The translations under genes and the position numbers were made by a program. From Chersky-265 sp035275285 (GTDB lineage: Bacteria; Fibrobacterota; Fibrobacteria; UBA11236), in NCBI GenBank assembly GCA_035275285.1, contig DATENA010000041.1, forward strand, positions 1-8,284: a DNA stretch of 8,284 nucleotides, given 5' to 3'. A model generated the notes under the pieces. The model saw only the letters and a list, made by a program, of their open reading frames with translations. It was not told the origin of the DNA and ran no database searches. Positions 1 through 5,426 of the stretch are shown here, in pieces (position 1 is the first letter of the stretch; each line of letters opens with the position of its first letter).

Positions 1-1410
1 CCGGCGGAAGCCGCCGGAACCGAGGAGGCCCATGACAGCGTCCTGGGGCTCATCGGCAACACTCCCCTCATCAAGTTGAGCCGCCTGCAAGGCAGCGGCA
101 AGGCCGGGATTTTCGCCAAGCTCGAATACCACAATCCCGGCGGCAGCGTCAAGGACCGCACCGGCCTGGCGATGATCGAAGCCGCCGAGGCCCAGGGCCT
201 GCTCAAGCCGGGCGCCACCCTGGTGGAACCCACTTACGGCAACGCCGGCATCGGCCTGGCCATCGCGGCCAAGCTGAAAGGGTACCGCCTGGTGTGCACC
301 GTGCCGGAACGGGTATCCCCGGAGAAGATCAACCTGCTCAAAGCCTACGGGGCCAAGGTGATCCTCACGCCGTCGGACCTTCCGGACGATCATCCCGGCA
401 ACTACCGCAGGGTGGCGGAACGCATCGCCCGCGAGACCCCCGGCGCGTTCATGCCCAACCAGTATTTCAACGAAGCGAATCCGCTCATCCATTACCGCAC
501 CACGGGGCCGGAGATCTGGCGCCAGACCGGCAAGCGCGTGGACGTGCTGGTGGCGGGCATGGGCACGGGCGGCACCATCAGCGGGGCGGGCCGTTTCCTC
601 AAGGAAAGGAATCCCGGGCTCAAGCTGGTGGGCGTGGACCCGCAAGGGTCCCGCTATCAAGGCGATTTCACCGGCGTGCCCGCGGAAGTCCGCCCCTACA
701 AGATGGAAGGCGTGGGCCAGAACTTCCTGCCCGGGACCCTTTCCCTGGGGCTGATCGACGAAGTGATCTCCATAACGGACGGCGAAGCCTTCGCGGCCGC
801 GCGCCGCCTGGCGCTCGAAGAGGGCGTGCTGGCGGGGGGATCCGCCGGGGCCGCAGTAGCGGCGGCGTTACGTATCGCCTCCGGCTGGGCCGCCGGCAAG
901 CGCATCGTGGTGGTGCTCCCGGACGACGGCCGCAATTACCTCTCCCGCATCTACTCCGACGAATGGATGCGCGATCAGGGATTCCTGGAAGGCCGCAAAG
1001 GCATCCCCGTTTCGGAAATCCTTTCCAAGAAGCCGTTCCGCTTCCGCCGCCTGCACTTCGTGCACCCGCAGGATCCGGCGCGCAAGGCCATCACCCTGCT
1101 GCTGGCCAACGACATTTCCCAATTGCCCGTATTCGAAGGCGGAACCCAGGTGGGATGCGTCGCCCAGCAGGCCCTCGCGGAAAAGCTTTCCGACTTCGAA
1201 GCGGAAGGCCGGGGCGATGCGGGCTCCTTCGGGGATCTCAAGGTGGCCCAGGTGATGGGCCTGCCGCTCCCGTCCGTGCAGACGGCTTCCAGCCTGGCCA
1301 GCCCGTTCGGCTTTTTCCGGGAGCATAGGGCCCTTCTCATCCTGGAAGGCCGGGAACCGGTGGGTATCCTGACTCTTTCCGACGTCGTCCAATACCATTT
1401 GCGCAGCTGA
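1..1410 (+). CDS. cbs: Cystathionine beta-synthase (PLP enzyme with C-terminal CBS domain pair), 5' end cut by window
   Basis: Likely condenses serine (or an activated serine) with homocysteine or sulfide in the cytoplasm, as in transsulfuration or cysteine synthesis. The frame is open to base 1, and the conserved IGNTPLIKL segment lies at residues 18-26 of the visible 469, so the start codon is outside the window; the TTG at base 76 is not the start. Visible fold-type II PLP motifs are the Schiff-base lysine K51 in GGSVKDR, the substrate loop at 78-83, the phosphate loop GTGGT at 188-192 and GGSAG with S281. Residues from about 338 to the end form two CBS motifs (one ends in SQLPVF..., the second in GILTLSDVV), so this is the CBS architecture, not plain CysK/CysM. 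Oddity: the loop that is normally TSGNTG reads TYGNAG. It is convergent with the exporter operon, 48 bases away. The family is certain; the exact substrate is not. Confidence 0.9.
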   Translation, partial: PAEAAGTEEAHDSVLGLIGNTPLIKLSRLQGSGKAGIFAKLEYHNPGGSVKDRTGLAMIEAAEAQGLLKPGATLVEPTYGNAGIGLAIAAKLKGYRLVCTVPERVSPEKINLLKAYGAKVILTPSDLPDDHPGNYRRVAERIARETPGAFMPNQYFNEANPLIHYRTTGPEIWRQTGKRVDVLVAGMGTGGTISGAGRFLKERNPGLKLVGVDPQGSRYQGDFTGVPAEVRPYKMEGVGQNFLPGTLSLGLIDEVISITDGEAFAAARRLALEEGVLAGGSAGAAVAAALRIASGWAAGKRIVVVLPDDGRNYLSRIYSDEWMRDQGFLEGRKGIPVSEILSKKPFRFRRLHFVHPQDPARKAITLLLANDISQLPVFEGGTQVGCVAQQALAEKLSDFEAEGRGDAGSFGDLKVAQVMGLPLPSVQTASSLASPFGFFREHRALLILEGREPVGILTLSDVVQYHLRS

Positions 1411-1458
1411 AAAGGGGACGAACGGAAGAGAGGCGTCGTTTTCGATAAAACCGCGAAA

Positions 1459-2274
1459 TCACTCCTTTTTGCGGTACAGGCGCATGGTGAGAGGTCCGAA
1501 AACCGCTACCAGCAACACGCTGCACCCCAGCACCCAGCCTATCTGGGCCGCCGTCACCGTGCCGGCCATGAGCCCGCGCACCGCCGTGGCCGTGCGGCTG
1601 ATGGGGTTGTAGTTGACGAACCCCCGCAGCCACCAAGGCATGGTTTCCGGCTTCACGAATATGTTGCTGGCGAAGGTGAGCAGGAAGATGACCATGGAAC
1701 TGATCATCATCACCGATTCCTGCGCCTTCACGATGAGCCCCAGCATGGTCCAGATCCACGAGAGGCTGAAGGCGAACACCAAGAGAAGGCCCACCGCCAG
1801 GGGGATGCCCAGCCAGGATCCCTCGGGACGGAATCCCAGCGCCAGCCCCAGCGCCAGGACCACGAAGGAAGCGATGGAATAGCGCACCGCGTCGCCGAGC
1901 AACGCGCCCACCAGCACGGAGGGATGCCAGATGGGCAGGGACCGGAAGCGATCGAAGATGCCCTTGGACACGTCGAGATTGATGGCCATGGCCGTGTACA
2001 TGGTGATGAAGCATACCGTCTGCACTAATATGCCCGGCAGCAGGTATTGCAGGTATTTCCCGGTGGAACCCGCCAAGGCGCCTCCGAACAGGTAGGTGAA
2101 CATCAGAGTGAACATGATGGGAAAGCCGGTCACGTCGAAGAGCTGCATGGGCACGTGCTTGATCTTGAGCAGGGCCCGCCAGCCGAAGGTGAGGGAAACG
2201 GAAAGCGGGCCGGGACGCGGGGGCCTTTGCCGCGTGGAGAGCGCGCCCGCCAGGTCGATCTTGGATTCGCTCAC
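1459..2274 (-). CDS. ABC-2 type transporter permease, DrrB-like
   Basis: Membrane subunit of an exporter of the daunorubicin-resistance (DrrAB) type, probably exporting a drug, lipid or other hydrophobic compound. The 271-residue product has a cytoplasmic N-terminus and six hydrophobic segments near residues 50-67, 78-100, 120-147, 155-182, 187-206 and 241-262, the normal length and topology for the family. Family-like stretches include KGIFDRFRSLPI (104-115) in the loop after the second segment, and NPISRTATAVRGL (223-235) before the last segment. The start is a GTG that overlaps the ATPase stop by four bases (GTGA), so translation is probably coupled; an AAGGAG sits 8 bases upstream, inside the ATPase gene. 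It ends in RLYRKKE. The substrate cannot be told from sequence. Confidence 0.9.
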   Translation of the reverse strand: MSESKIDLAGALSTRQRPPRPGPLSVSLTFGWRALLKIKHVPMQLFDVTGFPIMFTLMFTYLFGGALAGSTGKYLQYLLPGILVQTVCFITMYTAMAINLDVSKGIFDRFRSLPIWHPSVLVGALLGDAVRYSIASFVVLALGLALGFRPEGSWLGIPLAVGLLLVFAFSLSWIWTMLGLIVKAQESVMMISSMVIFLLTFASNIFVKPETMPWWLRGFVNYNPISRTATAVRGLMAGTVTAAQIGWVLGCSVLLVAVFGPLTMRLYRKKE

Positions 2275-3242
2275 GGGACGGACTCCTTCCCTTCCGCGGC
2301 CGCATGGCCGGTCAAAGCGAGGAAGACTTCGTCCAGGCTGGGCTGGCCCAGGGAGAAGTCGCTGAGGGAAACTCCCGATCGCGAGAGCTCCGCCAAGGCC
2401 TCGGTGGCCCGGGCCATGTCGTCCACCCGCGCGGACAGGGCCGCCGGATCGCTTTCCAGATGCACGCCCGGACCCAGGGTTCCGATCAACAGCTTTTCGG
2501 CCGCGGGCCGGGCGCCCGGATCGTGCAGACGCAGGCGCAAGGTGCTCGACCCCAGGGAAGCCTTGAGCTCCCGGGGTGTGCCCTCGGCGATGACCTTGCC
2601 GTGATCGATGACGGCGATGCGGTCGGCCAGTTGATCCGCCTCTTCCAGGTACTGGGTGGTGAGCAGGACGGTGGTGCCGCCGGCCGCCAGGGCCCGGGTG
2701 ATGTCCCAGACCTGGTTGCGGCTGCGCGGGTCCAGGCCCGCCGTGGGTTCGTCCAGGAACAGCAGGGCCGGAGTCACGACGATGCTGGCCGCGATGTCCA
2801 GCCGGCGGCGCATGCCTCCCGAATAGGTTTTAGCCGGCCGGCCGGCCGCTTCCGCCAGGTCGAACGCCTCGAGCAGTTCCTTCGCCCGGGACTTGGCCTG
2901 CGCCCCGGGGAAGCCCAGCAAGCGGGCCAGCAGCGCCAGGTTCTCCAGGCCGGTCAGGTCCTCGTCCACGGAGGCGAACTGCCCCGTGAGGCTGACCTTG
3001 CCGCGCACGGCATCCGGCTCTTTCACGATGTCGTGGCCGAATACCCGCGCCGAACCCGCATCCGGGGACACCAGGGTGGCCAGCATGCGGATGGTGGTCG
3101 TTTTGCCCGCGCCGTTGGGACCCAACACGCCGTAGACGCTTCCCGGACGTACGGACAGGTCCACGCTCGCCACCGCGCGGGTGGCCCCGAAGGATTTCGC
3201 CAGGCCTTGGGCCTCTATGGCCGGGGCGCTTTCCATTTTCAT
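2271..3242 (-). CDS. ABC transporter ATP-binding protein, DrrA-like
   Basis: Cytoplasmic ATPase that powers the permease encoded directly downstream. In the 323-residue product chosen here: Walker A GPNGAGKTT at 41-49, Q-loop Q88, signature YSGGMRRRLD at 140-149, Walker B LLFLDEP at 160-166, and the switch region TTQYLEEADQLADRI. There a Gln stands where most ABC ATPases have the H-loop His; as I recall, Gln at this place is typical of DrrA proteins. A DrrA-type C-terminal domain of about 100 residues follows and ends with LDEVFLALTG. The open frame extends 41 codons further up to 3365, but I chose the ATG at 3242 because a strong GGAAGGAAGG sits 5 bases before it, the extra residues (low complexity, basic) do not look like the family, and homologues begin just before the first strand. 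A second ATG two codons later is a less likely alternative. No TetR- or MarR-type regulator is adjacent. Confidence 0.92.
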   Translation of the reverse strand: MKMESAPAIEAQGLAKSFGATRAVASVDLSVRPGSVYGVLGPNGAGKTTTIRMLATLVSPDAGSARVFGHDIVKEPDAVRGKVSLTGQFASVDEDLTGLENLALLARLLGFPGAQAKSRAKELLEAFDLAEAAGRPAKTYSGGMRRRLDIAASIVVTPALLFLDEPTAGLDPRSRNQVWDITRALAAGGTTVLLTTQYLEEADQLADRIAVIDHGKVIAEGTPRELKASLGSSTLRLRLHDPGARPAAEKLLIGTLGPGVHLESDPAALSARVDDMARATEALAELSRSGVSLSDFSLGQPSLDEVFLALTGHAAAEGKESVP

Positions 3243-3247
3243 GCGGA

Positions 3248-3257
3248 CCTTCCTTCC
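3248..3257 (-). promoter_or_regulatory. Ribosome binding site of the DrrA-like ATPase
   Basis: On the minus strand this reads GGAAGGAAGG, followed by TCCGC and then the ATG at 3242. The strength and 5-base spacing decide the start of the ATPase gene against the longer open frame. Confidence 0.65.
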
Positions 3258-3313
3258 GAACCCATTCCCGCAAGACCCGCTTTGGAATGGGACTCTTTGA
3301 AAATGGATCCACC

Positions 3314-3342
3314 TTGCAATGGATCTCCCCTGAAAAGATAAA
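3314..3342 (+). promoter_or_regulatory. Candidate sigma-70-like promoter for the peroxiredoxin gene
   Basis: TTGCAA (3314-3319), a 17-base spacer, then GATAAA (3337-3342). Each box matches the consensus at four of six positions and the spacing is ideal. It would give a transcript leader of roughly 65-70 bases before the ATG at 3418. The 175-base gap between the divergent ATPase and peroxiredoxin genes must hold promoters for both; I could not pick a convincing one for the minus strand. Seen by eye only. Confidence 0.35.
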
Positions 3343-3417
3343 TCCTGGAGGGATTGTCCGATCACGGCTCAAGACCTACTTTCCCGGGTACTTCACCATC
3401 CGGAAAGGAACCCAACC

Positions 3418-3861
3418 ATGCCCGTCCTGAAAATCGGCGACTCCGCCCCGGCCGTCAAGCTGGCCGACGACAATGGCGAAGAGGTGGACGTCACCGCCCT
3501 CAAAGACAAGGCCATCGTGCTGTTCTTCTATCCCAAGGACGATACTCCCGGATGCACCATCGAGTGCAAGGAGTTCCGCGACGCGCGCGCCCGGTTCCTG
3601 GACAAGGCGCACGTCTACGGCATCAGCCCGGACGATGCGGCCAGCCATCAGGCCTTCCGGGACAAGTACGCGCTCAACTTTCCCCTGCTTTCCGACCCCG
3701 GCCATCTGGTGGCGGATCGCTTCGGCGTCTGGGGCCCCAAGCCCAACGGCAAGGAAGGCATCTTCCGCACCACCTTCGTCCTCAAGGACGGGAAAGTGGC
3801 GCGCGTGTTCGAATCCGTGAAGCCCGAAGGCCATGCCGCGGAAGTGCTGGCCGCGCTGTAA
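3418..3861 (+). CDS. bcp: Thiol peroxidase / peroxiredoxin of the Bcp (PrxQ) type
   Basis: Reduces hydrogen peroxide and organic hydroperoxides in the cytoplasm using a thiol, normally recharged by thioredoxin. The 147-residue length is normal for the family. The active-site segment FYPKDDTPGCT (residues 37-47) carries P39, T43 and the peroxidatic C46; R117 in GIFRTTFVL is the conserved active-site Arg; LSDPGH and FGVWG are also family motifs. The only other cysteine is C50, four residues after C46, whereas Bcp proteins with an intramolecular disulfide such as E. coli Bcp have it five residues after. The ATG at 3418 has AAGGA 8 bases upstream. It is divergent from the exporter operon and convergent, 25 bases away, with the carrier gene, so it is probably a single-gene transcript. 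Confidence 0.93.
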   Translation: MPVLKIGDSAPAVKLADDNGEEVDVTALKDKAIVLFFYPKDDTPGCTIECKEFRDARARFLDKAHVYGISPDDAASHQAFRDKYALNFPLLSDPGHLVADRFGVWGPKPNGKEGIFRTTFVLKDGKVARVFESVKPEGHAAEVLAAL

Positions 3862-3880
3862 CGGGTAGGCGGGATCGAGG

Positions 3881-3902
3881 GCGGGCTCACCCTTCCGCCC
3901 GC
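3881..3902. terminator. Possible bidirectional hairpin between convergent genes
   Basis: GCGGGC (3881-3886) and GCCCGC (3897-3902) pair around a 10-base loop, and two further weaker pairs are possible outside. The hairpin spans the stop codon of the carrier gene just past the end of the peroxiredoxin gene. No T-run follows on either strand, so it is at best a weak or Rho-assisted terminator, and in DNA of this GC content it could be chance. Confidence 0.25.
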
Positions 3903-4873
3903 TCCCCGCGGTTCCAGCGCCGCAACCGCGGCGCCAGCAGGCTGGCCGCGACGAGCTGGAAGGGATGGTAGATGAGCATCGGGAGCACGATGAGGCCGAG
4001 CGAGCGATCCTTGCCGAACACGATCAGCAGCAGGGGCAGCCCCATGGCCGCGCTTTTCTGGGTGCCGCAGATGAGGGCGGCCGTGCGCCGGCCGCGCGTG
4101 AAGCCCCAGGGCTTCCAACCGCTCGCATAATAGGCCATGGCCAGGGCGAGCACGTGCAAGAGCGCGACCACCGGCACGGCCAGGGCCAGATGCCAGGGCG
4201 TAGCGTCGAACCCGCGCGCGAAGCCCGTGCACATGACCACCCAGACCAGGATGAGCAGCAGCCATAAGGAGGCCTTGCCCAGCCCGGGCCGCAGCCTTTC
4301 CGTGAGCGCCGGGGCCACGGCCTGGAAAGCCTGGCCGATGAGAATGGGCACCAGCACTTGGAGCACCAGCCTTCCCATCACGGGAAGCAGCGGCAGGGAA
4401 ACGCTCCGGCCCGTCCCCATCAGGATGATGCACGGCGAAACGGCCACTCCCAGGAAACTCCCCAAGGCGGCGTTGAACAAAGCCCCGGCCTCGTCCCCGC
4501 CCGCGGTGCGGGTCAGGACCGCCGCCGTGGTGGTGGTGGTGGAAAGCGCCCCCAGGAAAAAGACGCCCAGGCACAGCGCCCGGTCCATGCGCAACGCCGC
4601 CATCAGCAGCGCGGCGCCCCAGAAGAGGCAAGGCAGGAAGGCGAGGCTGAAGCCCTGCGTGAAGAGATGAAGCCGCCAATCCCCCAGGGAGGAACGCACT
4701 TCGCGGGTGCGCATCACCAGCCCGCTGACGAGGAACAATACGGAAGCGATGGACCCGTTCCAGGCGCCGGTCCGCAAAGGCCCGTCCGGCGCGCCCAGGG
4801 CGGGCATCCAGGCCGCGAAGCCCATCACGCCGGCCAGGGCCGCCAGAAAACCGTACCTTTTGAAAAGGATCAC
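3887..4873 (-). CDS. Bile acid:sodium symporter superfamily carrier, SLC10A7/YfeH-like
   Basis: Inner-membrane carrier of about nine to ten hydrophobic segments in 328 residues, the usual length for the SBF-like group that contains E. coli YfeH and human SLC10A7. Recognisable segments: GDWRLHL (64-70), LGSFLGVAVSPCII (137-150), the cross-over motif CGTQKSAAMGLPL (269-281), and VLPMLIYHPFQLV near 296-308, each with a close counterpart in YfeH as I remember it. The substrate is unknown for bacterial members. Residues 111-117 read STTTTTA, where YfeH has TVQSAIA. The start is a GTG at 4873; the in-frame region upstream reaches a TGA with no alternative start, and a weak GGAAAG lies 7 bases before the GTG. 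It is transcribed alone, convergent with the peroxiredoxin gene and divergent from the lipoprotein region. Confidence 0.87.
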   Translation of the reverse strand: MILFKRYGFLAALAGVMGFAAWMPALGAPDGPLRTGAWNGSIASVLFLVSGLVMRTREVRSSLGDWRLHLFTQGFSLAFLPCLFWGAALLMAALRMDRALCLGVFFLGALSTTTTTAAVLTRTAGGDEAGALFNAALGSFLGVAVSPCIILMGTGRSVSLPLLPVMGRLVLQVLVPILIGQAFQAVAPALTERLRPGLGKASLWLLLILVWVVMCTGFARGFDATPWHLALAVPVVALLHVLALAMAYYASGWKPWGFTRGRRTAALICGTQKSAAMGLPLLLIVFGKDRSLGLIVLPMLIYHPFQLVAASLLAPRLRRWNRGERAEG

Positions 4874-4990
4874 GCAGGCTTTCCGGTGCGGAAGGTCATG
4901 GGCACCTCAAAAAACTAATCAATCCTCTTCACGTCCCGACCGCGCCCCCCTTTTCCATCCCTTGCATCCCTTTCCCCGGTTGTTAGATAT
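4874..4990. other. Non-coding upstream region of the carrier gene
   Basis: No gene is supported here. The plus strand from about 4920 to 4980 is strongly pyrimidine-rich, including a C6T4 run. The promoter of the carrier gene should be here on the minus strand, but I see no clear pair of boxes. A poor plus-strand candidate is TTGCAT (4962-4967) with GATATT (4986-4991), spacing 18. Confidence 0.5.
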
Positions 4991-5158
4991 TTACTCCGGT
5001 GCGCATTGACAAGATCACGGCCCGCCTCCGTCATTGCCCTGCAGTACTCGCCGAACCGCAAGCGGTTCGGACGTACAGCTCCTCGGGCTGCTTAGGAGGC
5101 GGGGCCGCTTCCCTGTGGCATTCCCTGCCCGTGCTCTTGTCAATGCGCACCGGAGTAA
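4991..5158. mobile_element. MITE-like palindromic element with 24-base perfect terminal inverted repeats
   Basis: The left arm 4991-5014 (starts TTACTCCGGTGC, ends ATTGACAAGA) is the exact reverse complement of 5135-5158. After one mismatch, pairing resumes for CACGG (5016-5020) with CCGTG (5129-5133). If the arms are taken to begin at CTCC, each is bordered by TA (4992-4993 and 5156-5157), the target duplication expected of IS630/Tc1-mariner-type transposition, giving a 162-base element. Inside lie CCCGCCTCC (5021-5029) pairing with GGAGGCGGG (5095-5103) and a perfect hairpin CCGAACCG-CAAG-CGGTTCGG (5051-5070), with GTAC copies at 5044-5047 and 5073-5076 able to extend it. It has no credible coding frame of its own. 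An alternative is a chromosomal structured RNA or a giant palindromic regulatory site. Naming it a MITE is an inference from one copy. Confidence 0.6.
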
Positions 5159-5225
5159 CCGTTATCCGGATTCGCTTTTCGACCCGCGTACCCGAAAATG
5201 GCGCAGTCCTTGCTGTCAAGAATGA

Positions 5226-5400
5226 AACGGCTTGAAGCCCGTTACGGGCGCCCGGAAAAACGGAACCGCGACGGGAAAAGGAAAAGCGTTGACCGGGACG
5301 GGAAGGATTGCGCTCCCGAGCGGTCAAGGAATGAGCGGATGTAAAACGAAAAGGGTGTACCTGACGCCCTGAAAAGAGATATTCATCAGGGAATTTTTTT
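5226..5400 (+). promoter_or_regulatory. Candidate structured 5' leader (attenuator-like) of the lipoprotein gene
   Basis: Successive plus-strand helices are visible. First, GCCCG-TTA-CGGGC (5237-5249), with an alternative AACGG/CCGTT fold (5226-5243). Second, a purine-rich linker, then a two-part stem-loop: TTGACCG (5289-5295) with CGGTCAA (5321-5327), and within it CGGGA (5299-5303) with TCCCG (5314-5318). Third, GGGTGT-ACCTG-ACGCCC (5353-5369, one G-T pair). Fourth, the terminator at 5367-5400. Helices three and four share bases 5367-5369, so they are mutually exclusive, as in attenuators and riboswitches. I recognise no known riboswitch class. No good promoter is visible between the palindromic element and this leader. 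A basic 40-codon frame (5222-5344) overlaps it but lacks a ribosome binding site. Confidence 0.4.
5367..5400 (+). terminator. Intrinsic terminator just upstream of the lipoprotein gene
   Basis: CCCTGA (5367-5372) pairs with TCAGGG (5386-5391) around a 13-base AT-rich loop, and AA plus seven T (5394-5400) follow. This has the form of a Rho-independent terminator with a short stem. There is no plus-strand gene upstream for it to end, since the nearest gene runs the other way. It therefore most likely acts within the leader of the gene starting at 5427, or ends an unrecognised small RNA. Confidence 0.6.
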
Positions 5401-5426
5401 CGAAGCTCGCGTCAGAAGGATTTTAC

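Noticed and set aside
1..17. Hairpin CCGGCGG-AAG-CCGCCGG as a regulatory or REP-like repeat
   Set aside because: It lies in what appears to be the N-terminal coding part of the enzyme (PAEAAG), in very GC-rich DNA; one copy there is not enough.
32..79. ATG with a good GAGGAGG ribosome binding site just before it, at the head of the cystathionine beta-synthase region
   Set aside because: It is out of frame with the enzyme and stops after 15 codons. The conserved HDSVLGLIGNTPL segment is read in frame 1 across this spot, so the real start is upstream of the window.
1438..1451. GTTTT-CGAT-AAAAC palindrome as a terminator between the convergent genes
   Set aside because: Only five weak pairs, four of them A-T, and no proper T-run; it would not be stable.
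5006..5034. Promoter inside the palindromic element, since its arms contain a perfect TTGACA
   Set aside because: The -10 position 17 bases downstream (CGTCAT) is poor, and the arms point inward on both strands.
4982..5164. The palindromic element as an integron attC site, because GTTAGAT fits GTTRRRY
   Set aside because: The core motif is on the wrong side, there is no matching partner (GTTATCC on the right does not fit), and attC arms are imperfect whereas these are perfect. No integron integrase or cassette is nearby.
5222..5344. A 40-codon basic small protein or leader peptide
   Set aside because: No ribosome binding site, a composition that reads like GC-rich non-coding DNA, and overlap with the leader stems. 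It cannot be excluded but is not supported.
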